64,000 nt of DNA from Allochromatium warmingii (GTDB lineage: Bacteria > Pseudomonadota > Gammaproteobacteria > Chromatiales > Chromatiaceae): the NCBI RefSeq assembly GCF_900107145.1, contig NZ_FNOW01000008.1:26689-90688 (forward strand), given 5' to 3'. Numbering within the stretch: position 1 is the first letter of the stretch; every line of letters begins with the position of its first letter. A model generated the notes under the pieces. The model saw only the letters and a list, made by a program, of their open reading frames with translations. It searched no databases and had not been told where the DNA came from. Shown here piece after piece: positions 1 through 9,021 of the stretch. The translations under genes and the position numbers were made by a program.

Positions 1-523
1 GATCCGCACCGCCCGCGATCAAGCCGCGTGTCGCTTCGGCATAGGACGTGACTAGCGTGTCGAAATCGATATTGCGCTGCCCAGGATCGTTGACATCGGG
101 CGAGATGGACGCGGTGCGATTGGTCGGCCCGAGCACGCCAGCAACAAAGCGCGGTTTTTCTGGCGTGGAATAGGCATCGGCACAGGCCCGCGCCAACTGC
201 GCGGCGGTAACATTGATCTCATAGGCCAGTGCTTCCATGCCGTAATCAGCCATTGAGACCTGTGTCGCATTAAAACTATTGGTCTCGATGATGTCGGCCC
301 CGGCGTCGAGATAGGCGCGATGAATGCTGCCGATCACGTCCGGACGGGTGAGCACCAACAGATCGTTATTGCCTTTGAGATCGCGTGGCCAAGCAGCGAA
401 CCGCTCGCCGCGATAATCCGCTTCGGTCAAGCCGTGACGCTGGATCATGGTGCCCATCGCGCCGTCAAGAATCAGAATGGAACGTGCCAAACGTTCGCGG
501 ATCAAATCATTACAATCAGTCAT
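1..523 (-). CDS. metH: Cobalamin-dependent methionine synthase, N-terminal part (cut by window edge)
   Basis: Reading the minus strand from the ATG at 523 gives a protein beginning [20 protein letters not shown], followed by GAMGTMIQ and, further on, ETNSFNAT and [10 protein letters not shown]. These are the signatures of the homocysteine-binding barrel at the start of MetH, which transfers a methyl group from methyltetrahydrofolate through cobalamin to homocysteine. About 174 residues are present and the frame is open to the window edge, so the pterin, cobalamin and reactivation domains lie outside. The gene is divergent from the L,D-transpeptidase gene at 778. The 254 bp between them holds no riboswitch that I can recognise. 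Confidence 0.93.
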   Translation of the reverse strand, partial: MTDCNDLIRERLARSILILDGAMGTMIQRHGLTEADYRGERFAAWPRDLKGNNDLLVLTRPDVIGSIHRAYLDAGADIIETNSFNATQVSMADYGMEALAYEINVTAAQLARACADAYSTPEKPRFVAGVLGPTNRTASISPDVNDPGQRNIDFDTLVTSYAEATRGLIAGGAD

Positions 524-777
524 AACTCAACTCGGCTCAACTTAACCAGTCGGCACGCCCAACGCGCCAAAGTGCGAAACAATACCACGCGCCCGCGCTG
601 CGGTTACGCGATCCGCGTTGCGTGCAAAGACGGTGAACCGGGCGCTGAAATCGCCGCAAAAACCGCTAAAAACGTGCCCGAAACGTCCGCTCGCGTTATG
701 CTACAACCTAAAAAATAGCCATCTATTTATCCATCCATGACAACGGTGCCCATCGAGGCTCGGGAAATCATCGCACC

Positions 778-2238
778 ATGACCACGTCTTCTACATTACG
801 CATGTTTTTTACATCAGCCTCGTTCAAGACCGGCATCGGATTACTGATCGCATGGGGTCTGGTTGGATGCGATAGCCTCTCGCGCTTAACCATGCGCTCG
901 GCGCCCGCCCCGACTGAAACTGTGGTTGAGGAAGCGCCAGCAGTTGCTCCAGAGCCGCTGCCGACAACGGCCGCGCCGCCCGAGGTCGATAACATTGCCG
1001 CCGAACTGGAAAAAGAAAGCAAAAACACCAAGCTCTCTAGTCCGCTCTATGAGTGGAAAGGCGACGGGCGCAAGATTACGCGCATTGTCGTCAATACTAC
1101 GGAACAGAAAGCGCGGTTTTATGCCGGTGATGAGCAGGTCGGCTGGAGCACAGTCGCCACCGGCTTGCCAAAATATCCGACCCCGACCGGACGGTTTCAG
1201 GTCAGCGAAAAAGTCGAAAACAAACGCTCCAATCTTTACGGCAAGGTCTACGGCAAGGGCGGGCGCGTGCTGCACTCCAGTGCTAAACGCGGGCGTGATG
1301 CCATTCCCGCTGGAGCGCGGTTTGAAGGGGCGCGGATGCCGTTTTTCATGCGCCTGACTGAAGATGGTGTCGGTTTGCACGCTGGCCCGATCCCCAATCC
1401 TGGGCAACCGGCCTCACATGGTTGCATTCGGATGCCGAGCAAGCTCGCGCCCGTATTGTTTAAGCATGTTTCGCACGGTACTCCCGTGACTATCGAAGGT
1501 AAGGGGCCGAATTACGGCGATTATGTGGCGCGTCAGCGTGCCAACGCGACTCGCCGGGTTGCCGCGCAACGCGCTGCCACCGCTGCGCCCAAATCGCAAC
1601 CAGCGGCAAAGCCACAACCAACGCCGACGGTTGCAGCCAAGCCGAAGCAGCCGGTGGTCGCGGCGGCGGAATCGCACGCAGTCGCCAAAGCGCCAGCGGT
1701 TGTCGCCACGCCGACGCTCGATCCAGCGAACACCCGCGAGACGCGCCTGTTAGAGCCGACCCCTGCGCCCGCTGCGGCTGAGGCGACGGCTAACGCGCCC
1801 ACGCCGACCGCTGAGGCAGCGCGGGTGCAGCCGTTCGCGCCGCCGGTTCCACCCGCAGCACTCACTCCAACCCCAGCGCCCGCGATGATCAAGCCGGAAC
1901 CGGCGGCAACTGCGGCACTGCCGCCCGCGCCGGTGATGCCTGTCACCCCGCCGCCCGCTGCACCCAGCGCACCGCAACCTGCGCCGCGCACCGAGAGCAT
2001 TCCGCTCACGCTGCCGCCGCCGAAGCCAGCGGCAGTCGCACCCGCGCCGACGCCCGCTGCACCACCAGCCGTAGAAATTGTTGAAGCCCCGGCAACGCCG
2101 GCCCCGGTGCCGAAGCCGGTTGAAGCCAGCGCACCTGCGCCAGCACCGGCCCCGACGCCAACACCAGCTCCAGCACCGAAACCGGCTGAACCTGCTCCGG
2201 CACCGGCTTCGGCACCCGCACCCGCACCCGCTCCATGA
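778..2238 (+). CDS. L,D-transpeptidase lipoprotein with long Pro/Ala-rich tail
   Basis: The 486-residue protein opens with a lipoprotein-type signal (hydrophobic stretch ending GLVGCDS, lipid Cys about residue 31). A YkuD domain spans about residues 90-245, with the catalytic motif SHGCIRMP placing the nucleophile at Cys216 and an upstream His in VGLHAGPIPNPG. Such enzymes make 3-3 peptidoglycan cross-links or attach lipoproteins to the wall. From about residue 250 to the end the protein is almost entirely Ala and Pro with some Thr, Lys and Glu; this looks like an extended periplasmic linker or wall-spanning segment. The stop overlaps the next gene by ATGA, so the two are probably co-transcribed. 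The exact substrate is unknown. Confidence 0.88.
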   Translation: MTTSSTLRMFFTSASFKTGIGLLIAWGLVGCDSLSRLTMRSAPAPTETVVEEAPAVAPEPLPTTAAPPEVDNIAAELEKESKNTKLSSPLYEWKGDGRKITRIVVNTTEQKARFYAGDEQVGWSTVATGLPKYPTPTGRFQVSEKVENKRSNLYGKVYGKGGRVLHSSAKRGRDAIPAGARFEGARMPFFMRLTEDGVGLHAGPIPNPGQPASHGCIRMPSKLAPVLFKHVSHGTPVTIEGKGPNYGDYVARQRANATRRVAAQRAATAAPKSQPAAKPQPTPTVAAKPKQPVVAAAESHAVAKAPAVVATPTLDPANTRETRLLEPTPAPAAAEATANAPTPTAEAARVQPFAPPVPPAALTPTPAPAMIKPEPAATAALPPAPVMPVTPPPAAPSAPQPAPRTESIPLTLPPPKPAAVAPAPTPAAPPAVEIVEAPATPAPVPKPVEASAPAPAPAPTPTPAPAPKPAEPAPAPASAPAPAPAP

Positions 2239-3356
2239 ACGACGAGTTTCCGCTCGATCCCGACCTCTGCCACCTCAATCACGCCGCTGTTGGCCCCTGG
2301 CCAGCGCGGGCGGTGGCAGCGGTCACACAGTTTGCGCAAGACAACGCGCAGCACGGTTCGCGTCACTATCCGGCTTGGCTCGCAGTCGAGCAGCGCGTGC
2401 GCGAACGGCTCGCTTGGCTGATCGGAGCCGAGCACGCGGCAGATATCGCACTGGCCAAAAACACCTCAGAAGCACTGTCGGTCATTGCTCACGGATTATC
2501 CTGGACAGCGGGTGATTCTATCGTCGGCATCGCGCAGGAATTTCCGTCAAATCGCGTGGTGTGGGAATCGCTCGCGCCACAGGGTGTGACATGGCGGGCG
2601 CTCGATCTGACACATGCGACCGATCCAGAAGCCGATCTGATGGCGCTGTGCGATGCGTCAACGCGGATGCTGGCCGTCAGTTGGGTGCAATATGCTTCGG
2701 GTATGCGACTCGATTTGGCGCGGCTTGGGGCTTGGTGTCGCGCTCAAAACATTTTGCTATGCGTGGATGCAATTCAAGGACTTGGCGCTGTCCCCTTTGA
2801 TTTGCGCGAAATTCCCGCCGATTTTGTCGTTGCCGATGGACACAAATGGTTACTTGGCCCCGAAGGGCTGGCGCTGTTTTATGTGCGACCGGCACTGCGC
2901 GAACGGCTAACCTTGCGTCAATTTGGTTGGCACATGCTTGCGCACGCGGGCGATTTTGAGCGTACTGACTGGACACCGGCAACCGATGCGCGGCGCTTTG
3001 AGTGTGGCAGCCCGAATCTGCTCGGCGCACATGCACTCGACGCTAGTCTCTCGCTGTTTGCGGACACTGGCATGGACACTGTCTGGCAACAGTTGCAAGC
3101 CCGCACCGCCTATCTGATCGACTTACTCGACCGGCGCGGCTTTGAATTACTCACCCCGCGTGCAGTAACGCGCCGTGCTGGAATTATTACCTTTCGTGTT
3201 CCAGGCGTCGCCGCTGCCCAACTCTATCCCGAACTCATGGCGCGAGGCTTGCTCTGCGCCCAGCGTGGCGGCGGCATTCGCTTCTCACCGCATTTTTATA
3301 CACCGTTCGAGGTTATTGAGCGGGCGCTGGCGCGGCTTGATGACAGCCTCGCGTGA
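2235..3356 (+). CDS. Aminotransferase class V-fold protein (cysteine desulfurase-like)
   Basis: The 373-residue protein is of fold-type I PLP enzymes, class V. It has an N-terminal LNHAAVGPWP segment, an aspartate in the CVDAIQGLGAVPFD stretch that would contact the pyridine nitrogen, and the Schiff-base lysine in ADGHKWLLGPEG. The C-terminal domain ends with GGGIRFSPHFYTPFEVIERA, a common ending for the isopenicillin-N-epimerase and SufS-like groups. No mobile cysteine loop typical of true cysteine desulfurases is obvious, so the substrate is left open. The start ATG overlaps the stop of the L,D-transpeptidase gene by 4 bp. Confidence 0.85.
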   Translation: MNDEFPLDPDLCHLNHAAVGPWPARAVAAVTQFAQDNAQHGSRHYPAWLAVEQRVRERLAWLIGAEHAADIALAKNTSEALSVIAHGLSWTAGDSIVGIAQEFPSNRVVWESLAPQGVTWRALDLTHATDPEADLMALCDASTRMLAVSWVQYASGMRLDLARLGAWCRAQNILLCVDAIQGLGAVPFDLREIPADFVVADGHKWLLGPEGLALFYVRPALRERLTLRQFGWHMLAHAGDFERTDWTPATDARRFECGSPNLLGAHALDASLSLFADTGMDTVWQQLQARTAYLIDLLDRRGFELLTPRAVTRRAGIITFRVPGVAAAQLYPELMARGLLCAQRGGGIRFSPHFYTPFEVIERALARLDDSLA

Positions 3357-3546
3357 CCGCTGGATGCTGTGGTCGTGCAATCAAAAGGGCCGCACACGGC
3401 GAACGTTCAGACCAAAAAGCGATAAACTGATACGGTGTGCGCGTGTGCGCTTGGCTCGACACCAGCGTCGGAACACCGATTGGTTATCACTAAGTTCCGG
3501 CACTCTTGAAATAAGCCGATGGGCTTAAACTGCGAGTAATCAGCCG

Positions 3547-5628
3547 ATGAGACCACTGAAATACCGTGTCCGCCCCGGCAATTGGGAAATCGCCGGTGCG
3601 ACGGTCATGGACGGCGGTGTCAATTTTTGCGTGCTATCGCGCTACGCTGAACGGATGCAATTGCTGCTGTTTGAATGCGCAACTAGCCCGGATCCCTATG
3701 AAGTCATTCAGCTTAATCCTCGGGTTAATCGCACCTTCTTTTTCTGGCATATCTTTATTGAGCATTTACCAGAAGGCACTTTTTATAATTGGCGTGCTGA
3801 TGGTACAGCCGATTTACGCACCACCGGCAGTCGGTTAGCGGTCGAAAAAGCACTGCTTGATCCCTGGGCAACAACCATTAGTGATCGGCTCTGGGATCGC
3901 GCCGCCGCCTCACGTCCGGGTGATAACGTCGAAACCGCTATACGCGGTCAAGTGGTGCGCGATGACTATGATTGGGAGGATGATAAACCGCTGTTTATTC
4001 CGCTCAGTCAAGCGGTTATTTATGAACTACACGTCGGCGGTTTTACCCGTCATCCCTCATCTGGCGTCGCCCATCCGGGCACCTTTGCCGGTATTATCGA
4101 AAAAATCCCCTATCTCCAAGACTTAGGCATTACGCATGTTGAATTGATGCCAGTCATGGCCTTTGATCCGCAAGATGTGCCACCGAATACAGCGCGTCTC
4201 GGGCTGGAAAATTATTGGGGCTATAGCACGCATAGCTTTTTTGCCCCACATCCCGGATTTGCCATCGATGCCAGTCATGCGCGTGATGAATTCCGTGACA
4301 TGATTAAAGCCTTTCATAAAGCTGGCATCGCCGTGATTTTAGATGTGGTGTTTAATCACACGGCTGAAGGTGGCGCTGGCGGGCCAATTATCAGTTTTAA
4401 GGCTTTCGGCAACGAGATTTTTTATCACCTTGATTTTGAAGATCGCAGTCAATACCGTGATTATACCGGTTGCGGTAATACCATGAACTGCAATCATCCA
4501 CTGGTGACGCGGTTTTTAATCGACGCGCTGCTATATTGGACACGACGGATGCATGTTGATGGCTTCCGCTTTGATTTAGCCAGCGCCTTAGCACGCGGTG
4601 AAGATGGCAACCCGCAATATCATGCGCCGGTATTATGGGCAATTGAACTCTCGCCGTCACTCAATCGCGCCCATATTATTGCTGAAGCCTGGGATGCGGC
4701 GGGCTTATATCAGGTCGGTGATTTTCCTGGCTATCGCTGGACAGAATGGAATGGACGCTATCGTGATGTGATTCGCAGTTTTGTGCGCGGTGATTTTGGA
4801 TTAGTGCCGGAAGTGGCAACCCGATTAGCTGGATCGAGTGATATGTATGAAGGCCGTAATCGGCTGCCGATGAATTCAATCAATTTTGTTACCTGCCATG
4901 ATGGTTTTACGCTCTGTGATCTGGTGAGCTATGACCACAAACACAACGAAGCCAATGGCGAGGATAATCGCGACGGTCACGATCACAATTTAAGCTGGAA
5001 TTGTGGCTATGAAGGGCCGACCGAGAATCCTGATATTCAGCGATTGCGGCGACAACAGGCGCGGAATTTCATCAGCATTCTGATGCTCAGTCAGGGCGTA
5101 CCGATGTTATTAGCAGGCGATGAGGTCTTTCGCACCAAACGCGGTAATAATAATACCTACTGTCAAAATAATGAATTATCCTGGTCAGATTGGCGATTGC
5201 TTGAAACAAACCGCGATATTTTGGAATTTGTCCGCGCCTTGATTGCGCTGCGGCGGCGACATCCGGCGTTAATGCGTGATCGCTTTTTGACCGGCCAGCC
5301 TGAATATGGTCAGACATTGCCAGATATTACCTGGCATGGAGTGCGTTTAAATCAGCCGGATTGGGATACGCCAACCAATCGCGTTTTAGCTTTTACATTG
5401 GCCGGAAAAATTGAGGATGAGCCGCCCTTGCATGTCATGCTTAATATGGGCAGTGCCGCGTATCGCTTTGAATTGCCGGTCATTAACGGGCGGCACTGGT
5501 GTTTGGCGGTTGATACGACGCCTGATGGTGGATTAGTCGTGCCGCCAGAAGCACAGCAGCCATTATTAGGGGATCGGTTTACGCTTAATGCGCATGGAGT
5601 GGCGGTGTTGGAAGCGCGAACGGGTTAG
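3547..5628 (+). CDS. glgX: Glycogen debranching enzyme (isoamylase-type)
   Basis: The 693-residue protein has an N-terminal CBM48 domain (about residues 10-120) and a GH13 barrel. The four GH13 regions are clear: DVVFNHT, GFRFDLASAL with nucleophile Asp343, IIAEAWDAAG with acid/base Glu380, and FVTCHDG with Asp452. This is the GlgX/TreX pattern, which hydrolyses alpha-1,6 branches of glycogen limit dextrins. Length is typical. A restriction-modification pair and then gnd follow on the same strand. The gene is somewhat more AT-rich than its upstream neighbours. The 190 bp before it holds no feature that I could name. Confidence 0.95.
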   Translation: MRPLKYRVRPGNWEIAGATVMDGGVNFCVLSRYAERMQLLLFECATSPDPYEVIQLNPRVNRTFFFWHIFIEHLPEGTFYNWRADGTADLRTTGSRLAVEKALLDPWATTISDRLWDRAAASRPGDNVETAIRGQVVRDDYDWEDDKPLFIPLSQAVIYELHVGGFTRHPSSGVAHPGTFAGIIEKIPYLQDLGITHVELMPVMAFDPQDVPPNTARLGLENYWGYSTHSFFAPHPGFAIDASHARDEFRDMIKAFHKAGIAVILDVVFNHTAEGGAGGPIISFKAFGNEIFYHLDFEDRSQYRDYTGCGNTMNCNHPLVTRFLIDALLYWTRRMHVDGFRFDLASALARGEDGNPQYHAPVLWAIELSPSLNRAHIIAEAWDAAGLYQVGDFPGYRWTEWNGRYRDVIRSFVRGDFGLVPEVATRLAGSSDMYEGRNRLPMNSINFVTCHDGFTLCDLVSYDHKHNEANGEDNRDGHDHNLSWNCGYEGPTENPDIQRLRRQQARNFISILMLSQGVPMLLAGDEVFRTKRGNNNTYCQNNELSWSDWRLLETNRDILEFVRALIALRRRHPALMRDRFLTGQPEYGQTLPDITWHGVRLNQPDWDTPTNRVLAFTLAGKIEDEPPLHVMLNMGSAAYRFELPVINGRHWCLAVDTTPDGGLVVPPEAQQPLLGDRFTLNAHGVAVLEARTG

Positions 5629-5633
5629 AGTGA

Positions 5634-6455
5634 ATGAATATTAACGTGAAACCATTGAAATTTCCGCACGATTTTCTTAATCAATTCATCTGTGGCAATG
5701 CCGTAGAGGTGATGCAGCAGCTTCCCGATCAGTCGGTTGATTTAGTGGTGACATCGCCGCCCTATAATCTGAAAAACTCGACCGGCAATGGAATGAAAGA
5801 TGGGCGCGGTGGCAAATGGTCGAATGCGGCGCTGGTCAAAGGCTATGCGAATTATGACGATAATCTACCGCATGATGCCTATGTTGCGTGGCAACGGGCG
5901 TGCTTGACAGAAATGCTGCGGATTATTCCTGAGCATGGCGCGATTTTTTATAATCATAAATGGCGCGTACAAGCTGGTTTATTGCAAGATCGACAAGATA
6001 TTGTGTCGGGGTTTCCGGTTCGGCAGATTATTATCTGGAAGCGTAAAGGCGGGATTAATTTTAATCCTGGATATTTTTTGCCAACTTATGAAGTAATTTA
6101 TTTGATTGCGAAACCGCAATTCGAGTTGGTAAAAAAAGCTAATGCCTATACGGATGTGTGGGAATTTTGTCAGGAAAGCAAAAATAAACATCCTGCGCCC
6201 TTTCCTGAAGATTTGATTGAGCGGATTATCGCTTCAACCAACGCACAGATTATTCTTGATCCGTTTATGGGGTCAGGAACAACAGCAGTGGTTGCCAAAA
6301 AGTTGAATCGTCAGTTTATCGGGATTGATATTTCGCCGGAGTATTGTCGTATGGCGCAAGAACGATTAGAAAATCCAGCTTCGATTTTTAGGTCAAAAAG
6401 CAAGAACACCGAAATCGATCAGGTTTCTCTATTTGAATCAATGGAGAACAAATGA
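5634..6455 (+). CDS. Type II DNA methyltransferase (N4-cytosine or N6-adenine, beta class)
   Basis: The 273-residue protein has catalytic motif IV as VVTSPPYNLKNSTG near residue 40 and the AdoMet-binding motif as DPFMGSGTTAVVAKKLNRQF near residue 210, followed by GIDISPEYC. The order, catalytic motif first and AdoMet motif last, is that of beta-class amino-methyltransferases. The SPPY form is frequent in N4-cytosine enzymes but does not exclude N6-adenine. It overlaps by 4 bp with a putative MvaI/BcnI-type endonuclease, so the two form a restriction-modification unit. If the target follows that family it would be CCNGG-like, which is inference. The start lies 5 bp after the glgX stop. Confidence 0.9.
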   Translation: MNINVKPLKFPHDFLNQFICGNAVEVMQQLPDQSVDLVVTSPPYNLKNSTGNGMKDGRGGKWSNAALVKGYANYDDNLPHDAYVAWQRACLTEMLRIIPEHGAIFYNHKWRVQAGLLQDRQDIVSGFPVRQIIIWKRKGGINFNPGYFLPTYEVIYLIAKPQFELVKKANAYTDVWEFCQESKNKHPAPFPEDLIERIIASTNAQIILDPFMGSGTTAVVAKKLNRQFIGIDISPEYCRMAQERLENPASIFRSKSKNTEIDQVSLFESMENK

Positions 6456-7225
6456 AAACTTATACAAAAGAAACCCTAATTGAAGCACTAGTTAATATTC
6501 GTGATCGTGGCTGGATTGAGACTCAAAGAAAGAATAATGATGGTGGCGTAGGGAATACGTTAGAAGATCTTTTAGGAATAGAAGAAAATAATCTGCCGAT
6601 TCCAAATGCCGCTGAATGGGAGCTTAAAGCCCAGAAAAAAGATACTACCTCTTTGATAACGTTGTTTCACATGGAGCCATCGCCACGCGCATATAAATTT
6701 GTGCCTTTAATTTTGTTGCCTGAGTTTGGCTGGGCGCATCAAGCGGCAGGTCAACGGTATGAGAAAAGTGAAAAAAGTTTTCGACAGACTATCAATGCTG
6801 CAAACTATAGCAATAGAGGTTTCATTATTAAGGTCGATAGAAATGAGAGAAAAATCTTAGTTGATTTTGATTGTCGCCATATTGAAAGCGATGCCCATTC
6901 TGAATGGATTAAGTTAGTTTCACAGAAAATTCTTAGCCCAAAACCGTATTGGGGTTTTGATGACTTATACCATAAAGCCGGAACAAAGCTGCATAACTGC
7001 TTTTTTGTTTTAGCAGAATCGAAAATAATCAATGGCTTGCTGCATTTTCACTATCAAGACATTTATATGTTAAAGAAATTTGATTTAGAAAAATTTATTG
7101 ATGCCATTGATAAAGGCCGCATTTATGTTGATTTTGACGCAAGAACCGGACACAATCACGGAACAAAATTTAGATTAAAAAGAGATGCTTTGATTAGTTT
7201 GTATGAAGAGGTCAAGAAAATATAA
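6452..7225 (+). CDS. MvaI/BcnI-family type II restriction endonuclease
   Basis: The 257-residue protein has a GNTLEDLLGIEENN segment followed by AEWELKAQKK. The spacing and the ELK element match the active site of the MvaI/BcnI family, whose members cut CCWGG or CCSGG as monomers. The next stretch, TTSLITLFHMEPSP, is also typical. The coding sequence is clearly more AT-rich than glgX before it and gnd after it, which suggests horizontal gain. Its start codon overlaps the methyltransferase stop (ATGA), a coupling expected for a restriction-modification pair. The family call rests on remembered motifs, not a search. Confidence 0.8.
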   Translation: MKTYTKETLIEALVNIRDRGWIETQRKNNDGGVGNTLEDLLGIEENNLPIPNAAEWELKAQKKDTTSLITLFHMEPSPRAYKFVPLILLPEFGWAHQAAGQRYEKSEKSFRQTINAANYSNRGFIIKVDRNERKILVDFDCRHIESDAHSEWIKLVSQKILSPKPYWGFDDLYHKAGTKLHNCFFVLAESKIINGLLHFHYQDIYMLKKFDLEKFIDAIDKGRIYVDFDARTGHNHGTKFRLKRDALISLYEEVKKI

Positions 7226-7279
7226 AAACTTTATTTTTTACTTACTTATTTCCTAATTCAAAACCCACAGGTATTCACC

Positions 7280-8296
7280 ATGCAAATCGGCATGATTGGC
7301 TTAGGGCGCATGGGCGCAAATATGGTACGGCGCTTGCTCCGCGCTGGGCATCAATGCGTTGTTTATAACCGCAATCCCGCCAAAGCACAGGCGCTGGTCG
7401 AGGCCGGAGCCATCGCCATCAGCGATTTAGCCGCATTTCGGGCACAACTCACCGCGCCGCGTCATATCTGGTTGATGGTGCCCGCCGCCGCTGTGAGCGG
7501 TGTGATTGAGGAGCTGCTGCCACATCTCGACGCAGATGACACCCTGATCGACGGCGGCAATTCACATTATCAGGACGATCTGCGCCACGCCGAACGTCTG
7601 CGCTCGTTCGGTCTGCATCTAGTTGATTGCGGCACCAGCGGCGGTGTTTGGGGACTCGAACGCGGGTATTGCCTGATGATCGGCGGTGAAACGGCGGTTG
7701 TCGAACGACTCGATCCGATCTTTGCCGCGCTCGCGCCCGGAGTCGGCAGCATCCCGCGCACCGCTGGACGCGCTGGCCCGCCGAGCCGCGCCGAACAGGG
7801 CTATCTACATTGCGGGCCGCATGGCGCGGGGCATTTTGTCAAAATGGTGCATAACGGCATCGAATATGCGCTGATGGGCGCGTATGCTGAGGGATTTAAC
7901 CTGTTGCGCCATGCCGGAAGCGGGCGCAGTGACCGTGCCCACGACGCCGAAACCGCCCCGCTCGCTCATCCCGAACACTATCAATATGATTTGCCGCTGG
8001 CCGATGTCGCCGAATTGTGGCGACGCGGCAGCGTCATCGCGTCGTGGTTGCTCGATCTCACGGCCAATGCGCTCCAAGAGGATGCGCAACTCAGTGCCTT
8101 CGGCGGGCGCGTTTCTGACTCCGGCGAAGGCCGTTGGACAGCTCTGGCCGCCATTGAAACCGGCACGCCCGCGCCGCTGCTGACGACGGCGCTCTATGAA
8201 CGCTTCACTTCACGCGGCGAAGGCGATTTCGCCAACCAACTGCTTTCGGCGATGCGCTACCAGTTTGGCGGACATCACGAACAACCACAGGATTGA
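7280..8296 (+). CDS. gnd: 6-phosphogluconate dehydrogenase, decarboxylating (short form)
   Basis: The 338-residue protein starts MQIGMIGLGRMGANMVRRLL, a Rossmann GxGxxG nucleotide-binding fold. It continues with IDGGNSHYQDD, DCGTSGGVWGLERGYCLMIGG and HGAGHFVKMVHNGIEYALM, which carries the catalytic Lys. The length fits the short, often NAD-dependent class of the oxidative pentose phosphate pathway rather than the 470-residue E. coli type. The start has an AGG-type ribosome site (CACAGGTATTCACC). It overlaps maf by one base and probably formed a carbohydrate operon with glgX before the restriction-modification pair entered. Confidence 0.93.
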   Translation: MQIGMIGLGRMGANMVRRLLRAGHQCVVYNRNPAKAQALVEAGAIAISDLAAFRAQLTAPRHIWLMVPAAAVSGVIEELLPHLDADDTLIDGGNSHYQDDLRHAERLRSFGLHLVDCGTSGGVWGLERGYCLMIGGETAVVERLDPIFAALAPGVGSIPRTAGRAGPPSRAEQGYLHCGPHGAGHFVKMVHNGIEYALMGAYAEGFNLLRHAGSGRSDRAHDAETAPLAHPEHYQYDLPLADVAELWRRGSVIASWLLDLTANALQEDAQLSAFGGRVSDSGEGRWTALAAIETGTPAPLLTTALYERFTSRGEGDFANQLLSAMRYQFGGHHEQPQD

Positions 8297-8901
8297 TGGA
8301 TATGATGCCAGCCGCGCCGCCGCTGATTCTCGCTTCTACTTCACCCTATCGGCGCGAGCTGCTCGAACGCCTCGGCTTGCCGTTCACCACTGTTGCGCCA
8401 GCGGTGGACGAACACCGATTGCCCGACGAACCAGCAGCACAGCTTGTGCAACGGCTGGCTGAAGCCAAAGCCCGCGCTGTCGCCGTGAGCCATCCTGATG
8501 CGCTCATCATCGGTTCCGATCAAGTCGCCTGTCTCGATGATGCCATCCTCGGCAAGCCCGGCAATCGCGCCAACGCGCTGGCGCAACTCGAACGCGCTTC
8601 GGGGCGCTCGGTGCTGTTTCAAACTGGACTTTGTTTGCTCGATGCCCGCACTGGCCAGGCGCAAACGCTGGTTGAACCCTTCCGTGTTCATTTTCGCCCC
8701 CTCAGTCGCGCCCAAATCGTCGGCTATCTCGACCGCGAACGCCCCTACGATTGCGCCGGCAGTTTTAAATCAGAAGGACTCGGAATCGCCCTCTTTGCGC
8801 GGCTCGAAGGCGCTGATCCGACGGCGCTCATCGGACTGCCGCTGATTCGGCTCATCGCACTGCTGGAAGCAGCCGGACAGGATCCGCTCGGCAGCAGTTG
8901 A
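8296..8901 (+). CDS. Maf-like nucleotide pyrophosphatase (YceF type)
   Basis: The protein of about 201 residues begins near LILASTSPYRRELLERLGLP, the Maf-family phosphate-binding motif, followed by PDALIIGSDQVA and the KPGNRANALAQL segment. STSPYRRELL resembles the YceF subgroup, which hydrolyses m7GTP, rather than YhdE, which acts on dTTP/UTP. The ATG at 8296 overlaps the gnd stop (TGATG). A TTG one codon upstream and an ATG at 8302 are alternatives. Confidence 0.88.
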   Translation: MDMMPAAPPLILASTSPYRRELLERLGLPFTTVAPAVDEHRLPDEPAAQLVQRLAEAKARAVAVSHPDALIIGSDQVACLDDAILGKPGNRANALAQLERASGRSVLFQTGLCLLDARTGQAQTLVEPFRVHFRPLSRAQIVGYLDRERPYDCAGSFKSEGLGIALFARLEGADPTALIGLPLIRLIALLEAAGQDPLGSS

Positions 8902-9021
8902 TCCCTTTTGATCGCCCGCGTGCGCGAACGCCTTGCAAAACGCGAAGGTGTGCGCAAAACTTCAAGTTAAACATCACAGATCCGCGCTAGGATCAAGAAA
9001 TTTCAAGGGGAATTCTCAGCA

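Noticed and set aside
320..718. A 132-codon plus-strand frame before the L,D-transpeptidase gene
   Set aside because: Its first half is antisense to metH, and the rest shows no family features or ribosome site.
524..777. A possible SAH or cobalamin riboswitch upstream of metH
   Set aside because: I looked for the conserved cores of these elements and did not find a convincing match.
1533..2435. A 300-codon minus-strand frame rich in Gly, Ala and Val
   Set aside because: It is the mirror image of the Pro/Ala-rich tail of the L,D-transpeptidase; the low complexity creates the open frame.
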